This document shows, one piece after another, positions 11,331 to 22,400 of a stretch of DNA of 64,000 nt. The stretch covers positions 106,578 through 170,577 of the forward strand of contig SSNU01000109.1 in assembly GCA_012064415.1 (NCBI GenBank), given 5' to 3'. Numbering within the stretch: position 1 is the first letter of the stretch; each line of letters starts with the position of its first letter. The translations under genes and the position numbers were made by a program. The stretch comes from Gyrodactylus bullatarudis. Lineage: Eukaryota > Platyhelminthes > Monogenea > Gyrodactylidea > Gyrodactylidae. Below the pieces are notes generated by a model. The model worked only from the letters and a program-made list of their open reading frames with translations. It was not told where the DNA came from and ran no database searches.

Positions 11331-11535
11331 GACATTTAACAAGCCTTTCTAAAGAACTATAGATGAATTATTCCCTTTTGTGTAAATTTTTCAGAATTTT
11401 ATCTTGAATAATTATATCAATATAACAACTTAAAAAACTTTTGAGTGTTTTTAATGTGAATTGTTAATATAAATTTAAAATAACCAACTGATGAAAAGTA
11501 TTCTGCTACCACTCATAGTTTTTTGAACCAGAAGC
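11331..11535. promoter_or_regulatory. Divergent promoter region ANKZF1 / OATP
   Basis: Only 205 bp separate the ATG of the minus-strand ANKZF1 gene from the ATG of the plus-strand OATP gene, so both 5' UTRs and a shared, probably bidirectional promoter must fit here. The sequence is AT-rich; I see no convincing TATA or initiator element. Confidence 0.45.
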
Positions 11536-14500
11536 ATGAGTAAAGATTCGTGTGGTATTTTATGTTGCCATTCGAAATGTGCTTCTAAGTTCGCTGATAT
11601 AAGAGCCTTTATGGTTGCAATATGCATAACTTCGATCCTGCAAACATCTTTTTCTGGATATAGTGCGTCTCAAGCAACAACACTAGAAAATAGATTTCAA
11701 GTTCGAAGCCTGGTATTAGGTGCTATCATGGCCACATTCGAAGTTGGTTATATATTTGCCGTTATTATCTTGAGCTTTTTCACAAGACGGTTACATGTTC
11801 CAAAGTTGGTTGGTTTATCACTCATGGCTTTATCTATTGGAGCATTTATTTGGGCTTCGTCAAATTTTATATTCACACCAACTTCGTCCATTATACCGAA
11901 CAACACAGGGCAAATTTGCAAGCCTAAGGACTTTGTGGCCTCAAAAGCTCTCAACTCAACAATCAGTCCATTTATTGCATATGTGGTTTTAGGACAAATG
12001 CTAATTGGAATAGGATCGAGTCCTATGATGACTTTTGCACCTCCTTTTATTGACGACCATGTCAGTAAAGATCTAGCTCCTCCATTGATCGGTAAGTTTA
12101 AAAATTTAAGCATCAATTCATTTTTCCTCTAGAAATCTAATTATTGGTTTCTACTGCTAAACTATGGCAGAAAATATCATAAAAAACTATTCAAAATTCT
12201 AAAATCATATTTTTCCTCATATTTTTAATAGGAAAAAGTATAGCATTTATCATCTGATTATAATTTATAATTTATGTATTTACTCTCCGGATCAATACAT
12301 GAATCAAATTAAATTTATTTCATCTTATACTCAGATTGCAAATTTAAATATTGTTCTCGAGTGTCTTTCGACAAATCTCGTGATCTTTACTGTAAGGGAA
12401 AATTGCACTGTAAAACTATTTGATTTATTTATTTCTAAATCATCGCGACATATTCAATACACTTTCTTATTTAGCTTGCGTTTACACATTCGCTGCTGTT
12501 GGTGTCATTTTTGGCTATGGAATCGGAGCATTCATGATTCAAGTACCGAAATTTTTTCCTACCATATTTAAACAAAGAAAGGGGGATGATTTCAATGAAG
12601 CTTGGTGGCTAGGATACTTGATCTTGGGTTTGTTTTACCTCAAATTATGAACTCTCTTTAGTCATTTATTTCCTTCATTTCTAGGCTTATTCGATTTAAT
12701 TCTTGGGATATTCATGTTCATGTTTCCTAGGAAATTAAAGAAAATCGGTCGAACCAAGTCAATACAATCAGATGATAATTATCTAACAAACGATCATTTT
12801 CAGATGGGGTAAGTATACTTTTTTTCAAACTTTTTACACTACTATTAATAGCAGCTCAATATATTCGAAAAAACAAACAAAAGAACTATCCAAAAATGAT
12901 GCTATAAATCACTAATCGATAGTTTATCTGTTCGTTAATTTTTTTTCTTTACATTGAAACCTACTTCTCTCCACCTCATGACTTGATTTGGAATTTGATC
13001 TCGCATGGACAAAACCCTCGCATGGAATATGAAAAAAATCATGTAGACGAAATTTGGGGTCTTTTTGACCCCACTTTCTCTCAACACTAGTTTTAGCGAA
13101 GAAGAAGATTTTTTTCAACAAGATTTAGATAATTTTATAGACATTTAGGACTACATAGGCAAAAATATTCTTCGCATATATAGATGTTGCATTTTCCACA
13201 GCGACTTTGTTGTTTTCTATCGCTTGCTCTGGATCAAAGCCCAAATCCAGCTCTCTTTTTTAGTCTTGCATTTACTTGTATTTATACATATTTGTTTGAA
13301 TAATTTGCTATATGCTGATTCAATATTGGCATCAATGAATAAATTGAAAAAAATCTTCAGGATCAATACACTATCGGATTTGCTGTGAACCTGGTGCAAG
13401 CCATAGGTAATGAGCATAGAGGTTTTTTCGAGAAAAATATCGATCCACATTTTGATAAAAGTTAATCTGAAAAAATTAGAGTCTTCATCTTATTCTTTAT
13501 CTGAAGATTGCTCTTCAACATAATTTTCGACACTTTCTAGCCGAAGAAAAGTTTTCGGATTCATCTAATCATTCTCTGTTCATAGAACGTAAGAGCAGCT
13601 CATATGTAGATCTTTATTGTAGCAGCCCATGATGCAAAAAAATAGATGATAACTGCAATCACGAACAAAATAAAAATTCCATACATAGAATCAAAAATAA
13701 GATGGAAAAAAGAGGATGGGGTCAAAAAGACCCCAAATTCTGACTCAGTTATAATTTTTTCTGAGTTAGTTTTTTTGTGTAATAATAGACCGACGACTGA
13801 AAAAACCATAACTTTTGATTGAATAATTATTGCTCTAGGATTACAAAAAAATTTCATACAAAAAGAAAAAAAAAATATTTATAGAGGATTGAAATCACCT
13901 TGGGATCTTTTTGACCCCAAATTCCATGCGAGGGTTAAAATAATCTAGTAGATAATACTAAGCTTTGATCAAATATCCAGCTATGAGCTTTTAATCAATC
14001 AAAAAATTTTCCCGACAATAATACTCTCTTACTCTGTATTTCTTTGATTAAAAAAAGCTAAATTAATTCACAAAATTTAGGATATTCTTTTGACTTTGAA
14101 ATAAACATTTTATTCCCTTTTTGTCTCCGTTAATTAATTTACTCTTTCCATAATTTTTACGTGCCCAGAATTGTTTTTATTGTTGTTATAAGCAAATATT
14201 CTTATTTCTTTTGTGAAATCCCATTAAATGAAAACCGACTAGCAATATAGAAAATTTTCAAAAATAAATAGCATGGTTCATCAATATCATAGCGAAATTG
14301 TTATTTTGTTGCCAAAAATAACATTTTGATTGCTCTAGTAACTGGAGGATAGTTTTGATTTAAAACTTCTATGAAAAGGACCTTAAATTATCAAAATAAA
14401 ATTTATGTATAAAAAAAGGTTATCAATTTAATATTTGAGGATCGGATATCTTGATTATTATGAAGCGAAATTTGTCAATCAAGCTTTGTTAAATAAAAAA

Positions 14501-17500
14501 ATCCAAACGAGTATTATCGCTTGAAGCTAAATTATTTTATCATTAGGCAATAATGTGCTGCTATTCTTCTAAATTTTTAAATTCTTTTGATTTTCAGCAA
14601 TTGAATTATATTTCTGTGAATACCTTTATTTCCTGCACTCATTTACTCTTTTGAAATCAAAATGAAAAATCAATGATTTTAAGTTTATAGAAATATTCTC
14701 TCAAACTAGCAGGAAAAGAACCAGCATATGACTTTGAATTTGAGAAGGTGATGAAAGTAATTTCAAAAATATCTTCATAATTATAATTGTTAAATCAGAA
14801 TTCATCTTATCCATTTTCCCAGAGTTCCCTTCAATCATTCATGCTTATTCTACTTCCTCTCAATTTTTAGCATTGATAAATTTCAAAAATTGTTTTTGCG
14901 TAGTTCAACTCTCTCCCTCTCTGTTCCTTTTCAATTTTGAAAATATTTTTTCTTTCTGCACGATTTTTCAAAGTTTTCTTTCAAATTAGCTTCAATCTAC
15001 ACTCTATATTTCGTATTGAGAAAGTTACTCAAATTCAGCTTTATGATTTATAGAATGTAAACAAAAATGCAAATTAATAGTCACCGACTTGGCAAAATAT
15101 TTCTCTCACACTCTTTAATCTAGTCTAATTAATCAAACGGTTGGTCTCTTTAGAGTAAAATGTACTCATTCTGAATTTCCTCCACTCTCTTTGACTAGCT
15201 TCAAAATACACCTGATTCACTTTTAATTTGTTTTCAAAGGGAAAAAGTCTCTCCAGTCCACAAAGTTGAAGTGAATCAAAATTATTCAAATTGTGAAAAC
15301 CTCCTCACCAATAGTGATAGCAAAAATAATAACATGAATCCAATTACACATAACATCACCTCTACGAATTCAAGTGAGTCATTTGAAGAATATCGAAAAT
15401 TTATTGATTTAATTTCTTTTCACTTTACTCAGATTCAAAATTTGTACAAAACGAAAACTGTAATATCTCATTTCAAGGAGTAAGTTGTCTACTTTTACTA
15501 CGATTATTCATCAATGAATTATTTATTTAATATCATTGACAATTGATCACTTCAATATATAACATAAGAATAGAGAGTAGAAATTGAAAAAATTTTCAAT
15601 CAATCATTTGATTTTTCTCATTTATAGAAATACAAATGTCTTTTCTCTTCTCGTTCAAATAAATATAATATCTTACTTTTTATCAAGGAAGAAAATATTG
15701 TAATATGCTAATACTCTAACTTATTCAACTAACTTAATGACACTTACTACTCAAATTAATTAACAAAAATCCTTCCATATATATACCGACAGACACTTAC
15801 ATTATACAAATCACTTATGATAATTATAGCTATCTCAATAAGTTGAACTACATTCTACAAATATTGATCAATTTCTCTTTTTACCAAGATGAACCAATGA
15901 CTCATCAAAATCTATAGATAACTTTTAAAAGAAATTAGCTTACTACTAATTCCCACTTCCCTGGCTTGGAAGAATTAATCTTATTATTGCACTAGTGTTT
16001 CTCATTTTTTTACCATCTAAAACTTATATTTAATTAATTTCCAACTCCATTTATACTACTCTATATAGATGTTTACACTAAATTTATTATTTATAGATTT
16101 GCCAAGAGAAACTCAACACAATGAAATCAAAGATATCCTTATCAATGAAAAAGTATGAAGTGGAAACATTCCAGAGCTTCTTATCCATGTTTAAGCAGCT
16201 CATTTTCAACCGAACCTACATGTTGGCGACTCTAGGAATGTGCCTTGAAATGTTCAACATGATTGGCTTTGGATATTTTGCCCCAAAATTCTTTGAAACA
16301 GTCTTTCAAATTGATAAATTCCAAGCATCAATTTCTGTTGGCATAATTCTGGTTCCCTCTGGTGCAATTGGCATCGTTCTAGGAGGCCTATTAATCAAAC
16401 ATTTCAAATGGACCTCAAGATGTCAGTTTCAAATTTTAATATATTTTTCTCAACACAAATTAAAATTAATCATGAGATTAGTTGTCTGAATTTAATTAAA
16501 TGCGCACAACTTCCATTTTAGTTAGTAAAATACCGCAAATGATTACAATAGAAATGACCTATATTTTAAAGGATGCATAAAATCCAAGTACTGTAATTAA
16601 TTAATTAATACACAAAGGTTAGATCTCTTTATTGTTTTTATTCCTTGTTCTTGAAGCATATGTTTCTATATTGATTCGAGAGTTTGATTTAATTCTCAAC
16701 TAGTATCAGAAAGGTTTGTAGATGAAGCAGGTAGCTGAATCCCTTGAAAAAATTCAAAATTCAGACTAAAGTCAAGATTAAATTCTCTTGATTTGACAGG
16801 TTTGAACATTTTAAAGACACTTAGGAAATGCATAAACTGAACTTTCACTCTCTCTTGGCCATAAGAATAAAAATTGCATTTCATTTATTGTGGTTACTAT
16901 TGAAAATATTGTAAGATATATAATTAGATATAACCGTGATTCTATTATCCATAAACATTTGTCCAACTTCTAAATTCCCGAAATGAATTTCTCATTAATT
17001 ATAATAATCATTGAAGCCTTCATGATAAAGGCATATACATTTTTATTCTTTTAAATTCAATTTTTTGCTTAAATTTAACTAATGGTAACTAACTGTAGTT
17101 ATAATTGGGGAATTTCGATAGTATCTTTTACTACCTCAGCTGATTTTTCCTTATTAAAACCCTAGGTGCGATAGAATTTGTTTCAATTTTATCACGAAAA
17201 CGAGCAGTGCATGATCATACGATCACCTCATGTCTAAGCATATGGATTTTTTTGGTTTCTAATCCTGAAATTTGAGATGGGATCGCATTTTCAAATTAAT
17301 TTTCCCCAAAATAATCTGATCTTTCCACGAATGTGAAAAAATATTAATCCCAAGATTGATTTTTTCCCAATGAGCTAGCTCAGATTTATGATGGATATTG
17401 TCATTTACTTTTTTCCCATACATTGTAATCTATCATGTAAATGCCATATTGAAAAAATGAAAATGTTATCATTCTCCCTTGTTTATAATTATAGTTTATC

Positions 17501-20192
17501 TAATTTATTTTTTCTTTCAAACTCCCCTCCCTATAGCAACCTCACTCTTCATTTTGATACTCTCATCAATTTGTCTTGTTATCGTGCTCATCTTGCTAGC
17601 CTTTACCTGTCCAAATGTTTCCATCAGTGGTGTAAATACAAAATCTGGTTTTAATAAGTAAGTTTTTTCATGTCTAATTATAACTTTTGTCTATTGCAAC
17701 TTGATTTTCTCATCATTCAGCACTAGCATCATTAACTCGTGCAATGAAAAATGCAACTGTGAAGAAAAATATTACTCCCCTGTTTGTTTTGGTGAGAAAA
17801 AAATCTCTTTTATGTCACCATGTCATGCGGGTTGTAAGTCGTTTCAATATGATCAAGTGACTAAACAGGTAAGTTATCAATTATATCATACATGTTAAAT
17901 TAACTTGATTTCTTCTTTGTGTTACACAAGATTAGACTTGCTTATTGATTCTAATCTATTTGAATCATACAGTTTTTCATATCTACATCCAATCTTTAGT
18001 TTTATCTTGGTTATTGCTATATGTTCTCTCTTTCACTACTTTTGTATTCCTTACTTACTTATTTTACTTTTATATATCAAGAAGAGAAAATATTACATTT
18101 TTTATTCTGACTATTCGTTCTTTGTTATTTGCAATACTTTAATTTAATAATTTCAAATTGATTTTACTACAATATACAATATCCTAATTTGTGTATATTT
18201 TAATCGATATGGGAAGGAATTTTTACATTTTCAAATGTATCTTAGAAACATCATTAACCAAGATAATTGAATAAAATACTACTAATCCAGAGTCATTCAA
18301 TGCTAATTACATAATTTAACGTATGGAAATGTAATTTGAAGGGTTTTATTAACTCTGAAACTCTCTTACCTCCATGAAGAAGAGAATCTGGAATATCAAC
18401 ATCTTTTTGAAAATTTCTCGGCTAAATTCTATAAATGTATATACATAAATGTAATGTATTAGAAGCATTTTTCAAATCTAGTGAATAATGAACCCTGAAT
18501 CAGAGTACTTTGTACTTTGTTAGGCAAAATAGACTTGACAAATACTCAATCATTGATAGAATGAATAGATGCTAACGTTCAAAGTGGACATAACCCTTGA
18601 TAATTGTTTCTACTTGTTTTCCCCTCCTCATCACTGGCAGATATGATGGAGTCCCTGATTTGGTCTGATGTAATTTTCTTGATAAGAAAGTTGAGGTTCA
18701 CGTATGCTTTGGAGTTGTAAGACTCAGACATATTTCTAAGGCTTAGGTTAGCTTTACCTCAGCAAGTTTCTCAGTCGGAGTGTCATTTGATTCGTCAATA
18801 AAACGCCAAAAATTTGAAGGATAGGATCAGAAACTCATTGAATTTTATGAGAACTGCCTGTCCACAAAATCTTATCCTTCAAATTTTGGCGTTTTATTGA
18901 CGAATCAAAGGACACTCCGACTGAGAAACTTGCTGAGGAAAAACTAATCGAATGGAACCTAAACCTTAGAAATATGTCTTAAAAATCCAAAAGATTTCTT
19001 TGTACTCTTTAATAGAAAATTGTTCAATCGAAATTTCCTCATACAGTTATAATCATTCTCTCAGACCACTTATTTAATAAAGACTAGATTTTATTCTTTC
19101 ATTGATCCGTAGAAGAAATTTTCCTGGAAAGTTGTTAGATACTAATCTTTAAGATATGAACGATTATGGATTTTTAAACTTAGCTACTGGAATCAACCAA
19201 TAAAATGATTAGAATCGATTGGATTATTGAAAAATCAAATCTGATTTTCATGAATCAAACTGTGTTCAGTGTTCATGAGAAATGGTGCTGCCTACCTCTG
19301 TTAAAGAAATATTCTTCTTTTTCATTTCCTCTTGTTAGTTTTACTCCAAATAATGAATTATTGAAAATGGAAAATATTTTTCTCATCTTAATCTTTTTAT
19401 GGCCTAAACTACCAAGCATACCTAACATGTGATTAGAGTTTCTGCTATAAAAATCACAAGAAACGAGTCTCTTCCAATTTCTCCATCAATGTTTCTTTCT
19501 TATCGATTCTTATTTTGCATTTTTTCCTTCTTGAATAAGACAGAAAGAACTTAATTTTATTATTGTGTATCTCTTTCAGAATACATACTCGCAGTGTACT
19601 TGCCTTTTCGCAGGAGAAGATTTCACTCAATCAACTCTAAACGAAGGAATATGCAAGAATGAATGCAATGCCAAAATAAAATATCTCATCATTATATCGA
19701 TTGGTCTACTTCTCTGTGGCATGGTTCAAAATCCCCTTGTCATGATCACAATGCGAAGTGTTGATCTTAATTCTAGGACTTTTGCACTCAGTTATCAATT
19801 CATTGTCCTACGTCTTTTCGCCTATGTTCCAAGTCCTCCCCTCTATGGAATGATATTCGATTCCAGTTGTCTCATATCAAAATCAAATGAATCAGGCTTT
19901 TGTAATTTTGTAGATGCCAAAACACTCAACACAAGAATTATTTGTATGTTTTTGTTTCTTTTGTTAAATATTCCCTGGAATAATTACTTTTTTAATAGGG
20001 TTATTCGCAAGTATAAAAGTAATAGCCTTCATTACATATGTTGTCCTATACATATCACTTACCTATGATGAAAAGAAGAACGGTAAACGAGTCCTTACAT
20101 CTGTGCGCAAAAAAGATGTATCCAATCATCAGCATTCTATATTAAATGTCAACTCAGAAATTTCAATTCACTCATCAGATGTTATGGCCTAG
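11536..20192 (+). CDS. Organic anion transporting polypeptide (SLCO/OATP family), 9 exons
   Basis: Exons 11536-12091, 12475-12627, 12685-12808, 15240-15459 (or 15479), 16097-16421, 17537-17657, 17721-17868, 19580-19943 and 19999-20192 give 734 codons. The family carries bile salts, steroid conjugates, eicosanoids and other organic anions through 12 membrane helices. Evidence: the OATP signature region DDFNEAWWLGYLILG (end of exon 2); paired helices in exons 1, 5, 6 and 8; a Kazal-like extracellular domain (SCNEKCNCEEKYYSPVCFG.. SPCHAGCKS.. CTCLF, exons 7-8); and the conserved QFIVLRLFAYVPSPPLYG in the last third. Exon 4 encodes the long hydrophilic central loop. The strong donor at 15480 leaves phase 2 and does not fit exon 5; the weaker GTAATA donor at 15460 does. 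Introns range from 55 nt to 2.4 kb; the longest hold transposon remnants. Confidence 0.9.
12809..15239. other. OATP intron 3 (2.4 kb)
   Basis: It contains the piggyBac-like remnant at 13015-13934. The rest, 13940-15239, is AT-rich with no coding potential I can support. Confidence 0.6.
13015..13934 (-). mobile_element. piggyBac-like element remnant with CCCTCGC termini
   Basis: Perfect terminal inverted repeats of about 14 bp, CCCTCGCATGGAAT at the left end and its complement at the right. The right end is followed by TTAA (13935-13938), the target of piggyBac transposases; the left flank is AAAA, probably a mutated TTAA. The palindrome-like GGGGTC-TTTTT-GACCCC lies near the left end (~13058), an inverted copy is at ~13721 and a variant is at ~13898. 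On the minus strand 13217-13450 encodes a fragment with KIFFNLFIDANIESAYSKLF, which resembles the piggyBac segment before its C-terminal domain (FF.L.D.A..NAY). The element is a deleted, inactive copy inside OATP intron 3. Confidence 0.6.
15460..16096. other. OATP intron 4
   Basis: An AT-rich intron of about 0.6 kb. No repeat or ORF is recognisable. The exon following it can be read in two frames near its start (see findings). Confidence 0.5.
16422..17536. other. OATP intron 5
   Basis: A 1.1-kb intron, AT-rich, with no gene or element that I can support; short ORFs here have no recognisable content. Confidence 0.5.
17869..19579. other. OATP intron 7
   Basis: A 1.7-kb intron splitting the Kazal-like domain. 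It contains a palindromic element at 18726-18979; the remainder shows nothing recognisable. Confidence 0.55.
18726..18979. repeat. Palindromic (foldback) element
   Basis: The left arm, about 18726-18827, and right arm, about 18869-18979, are inverted copies (both contain CAGTCGGAGTGTC, ATTCGTCAATAAAACGCC and CTTAGAAATATGTCT or complements). The ~40-bp loop contains GAACTGCCTGTCC. No target-site duplication is obvious. Confidence 0.75.
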
Positions 20193-20550
20193 ATCGAATT
20201 TTAAAAGTCGATAACAATTTTATACTAGCTCGCTGGTAAATATATCCAGAAAGAAAATTTATATTTTTGAAGCCTTGAAAATGTATATCATACGTTATAT
20301 GGGCAATCATTTAAATATTTTTATATTTCTCTCAAGATACATACCTGTGACTTGACATGAACAAATTAATTTAGGTTTGAATTTTACCAAATCTTCTGAT
20401 ATTCGCTTGTTCTTAAAGAGAACTTGCCTCACTTTAATCAAGATTTATATTTAAACTATTTTGAAAAAATATACATATTTATTTGAAAAAATAAACCAAA
20501 CTCTTTCTTGTAACACAGGGTTCATGAAGTATTTGAATTGAAGTTGAGAT
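20193..20550. terminator. Shared tail-to-tail 3' region of OATP and RNF141
   Basis: Only 358 bp separate the two convergent stop codons. AATAAA occurs on the plus strand near 20491 and TTTATT (AATAAA on the minus strand) near 20479, so the two poly(A) signals lie within about 20 bp of each other and the transcripts may overlap. Confidence 0.5.
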
Positions 20551-21283
20551 TCAGAGATTTTGATAAAAATTTGTCAGCCAATTTTGCGTGCTCATTTTTA
20601 TAGCTTCTTTAGCGGATTCTGTATCCACCTTGTCCAGGATCAGCCATGCAGTTGAGAAATGTTCAAAATCTTCTCTACAAACCGGGCATTTGCTGTGATT
20701 ATCATTTTTCATTAGTTTACTGTTATCTGGAATGTACAAGAATTCTCCTCCGAGATTACAAATTCGATTAGTTGAAGCAGATGGAAGTTTATATTGTGTA
20801 TCAGTCCATTCTTTAACGCATTTAAAACAAAAAGTATGAGAGCAGGGTAATGAAACATCTACATCTCTTTCCTCACAAATCAAGCATGTCGATGAAATTG
20901 GTTCCGATACCTTTACAGGATTGAGAACACTTTTATATAGCATCATTTGATCATAAAAGGTTAATAGAAATTTGCAGCTAGCTAGCTTATTCTCTTTGGA
21001 CTTGTCTGTCACATTTGTTCTTATAATTTCAAAACTTCCGGATTTCCAAAAGGGATTCAGCACTTGATAATCATATTTTATTCTGTACGAGTAATTTGAG
21101 TCGAGATACATAAGTCTAAAAATAAATGAATAAACAAACTTACACCTCATTACATTTCTTAACACGATCACAAAATTCATCTTGTTGCATATTTAAGAAA
21201 ACTTTGTAAAAATATAGCTTCTTCTCAGTATTTTCAAGGGAGATTTGGGTTTTTGAAGTAACATATTCTTTAATGGCAAACAT
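20551..21283 (-). CDS. RNF141: RNF141-like RING-finger protein, 2 exons
   Basis: Exons 21144-21283 and 20551-21115, joined across a 28-nt intron, encode 234 residues, against about 230 for RNF141. The RING domain gives it probable E3 ubiquitin ligase activity. Zinc ligands are visible in CLICEERDVDVSLPCSHTFC, then FKCVKEW and finally CPVCRE, followed by a conserved WLILD-type strand. Between KEW and the last CPVC there are about 35 residues where RNF141 normally has about ten; part of this could be an unspliced 45-nt in-phase segment (GTACAT..CACAG). The N-terminal half is the alpha-helical region of the family. The start ATG at 21283 lies 105 bp from that of eL18 on the other strand. Confidence 0.82.
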
Positions 21284-21388
21284 AAAATCGCCTTTATGAA
21301 AATAAAAACAAATTTTACTTCCTAGTCAGTGATTTGTTTTAAGTTATGCTATATCTGGAGTCTATTACAAATAATAGTGTGATTAGCG
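21284..21388. promoter_or_regulatory. Bidirectional promoter region RNF141 / eL18
   Basis: A 105-bp gap between two divergent start codons. Both transcripts must initiate here or inside the neighbouring gene. It includes a pyrimidine-rich TTTTACTTCCTAG stretch but no clear TATA box. Confidence 0.5.
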
Positions 21389-21955
21389 ATGGGTATTGAT
21401 ATAAACCATAAATATGATCGTAAGGTCGTTCGCAAAGGACCCAAAAGTGATGATGTATATCTTGGACTCCTAGTTAAATCTTACAGATGGTTGGCTAGAA
21501 AGACAAAGAGCAAGTTCGACAGTATCGTTCTTCGTCGACTTTACATGAGTCAAATAAACAGAGCTCCTATGTCCCTTGCTAGAATTATTCGTAATCTTAA
21601 GAAGAAGGGAAATGAAAACAAGATTGTCGTTGTTGTTGGTACAGTAACTAATGATATCAGAATCAGAGAAATCCCTAAGATGACTGTATGTGCCCTTCAC
21701 TTCACTACTGGAGCTAGAAATCGTATTCTTCAAGCCGGTGGCAAAGTAATGACATTTGATGAACTTGCTGTTAAATGCCCAACTGGTAATAATACTCTCA
21801 TCTTGCAAGGACCTAGAAAAGCTAGGGAAGCCGTCAAGCACTTTGGTCCAGCTCCTGGTGTTCCTAATTCCACTGCTAAGCCCTACATTAGATCCAAGGG
21901 AAGAAAATTCGAGAGTGCCAGAGGTAGAAGAGCTAGTAGAGGATACAAATGTTAA
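21389..21955 (+). CDS. RpL18: 60S ribosomal protein L18 (eL18)
   Basis: A complete, intronless frame of 188 residues, the usual length of eL18. It starts [20 protein letters not shown], has the family core [16 protein letters not shown] and [12 protein letters not shown], the strand [13 protein letters not shown], the segment [21 protein letters not shown], and the C-terminal tail [20 protein letters not shown]. The protein belongs to the large ribosomal subunit. Codon use shows C-ending codons and is less AT-biased than its surroundings, as expected for a highly expressed gene. The lack of introns, while neighbours have many, leaves an old retrocopy possible, but every residue looks functional and there is no poly(A) remnant. 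Confidence 0.97.
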   Translation: MGIDINHKYDRKVVRKGPKSDDVYLGLLVKSYRWLARKTKSKFDSIVLRRLYMSQINRAPMSLARIIRNLKKKGNENKIVVVVGTVTNDIRIREIPKMTVCALHFTTGARNRILQAGGKVMTFDELAVKCPTGNNTLILQGPRKAREAVKHFGPAPGVPNSTAKPYIRSKGRKFESARGRRASRGYKC

Positions 21956-22318
21956 ATATAATTTTTATGGCCACTCTCATTTATTACTTATTTCACGTTT
22001 CCAAATATCTTCAAATCTAATTGCTCACGCGACTTACCTTTAACTAACAAGTCTTCCTTTCAAGACTTGACATGATTATTCTAACCTCGTTATGCATGTA
22101 GATATGTCTACTAGAAATCAATCTCGCGAACTCTAATTGAGTATTTGATTTGTCTTGCCAAAATCTTGACATCATATTTAGAATCAAATTGAAATAAATC
22201 TCATTATTAAGGTTCTTCAGAAAAAAATAAATTGGGATCCTGTGGTTCTCTGATAACTATAAGTTTTATAATGTATAACCAAGCGGCTTGGCTAATTATA
22301 ATCATGAAAATAATTTAA

Positions 22319-22400
22319 CCCTCGCTCTGGATATTCAATTTCGCTTATGGGAGTTTCAATACAAATGGGGGTGTATAAACCTCCATATCCAAAGCGAGGG
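22319..22400. mobile_element. 82-bp TTAA-flanked miniature element
   Basis: Inverted termini CCCTCGCTCTGGATAT and, at the other end, its complement with one mismatch. The element is flanked on both sides by TTAA (22315-22318 and 22401-22404), the signature of piggyBac-type insertion. The first seven bases CCCTCGC are the same as in the 920-bp element at 13015-13934. Confidence 0.8.

Noticed and set aside
11748..12116. 122-codon antisense frame inside OATP exon 1
   Set aside because: It is a shadow of a real coding exon on the other strand; the same holds for 21470-21841 against eL18 and 42694-42876 against ZP-gene exon 7.
17905..18147. 80-codon frame rich in Phe, Tyr, Leu after OATP exon 7
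   Set aside because: It lies in a clear intron, overlaps another open frame of similar nature and shows no OATP homology; it is AT-rich chance text.
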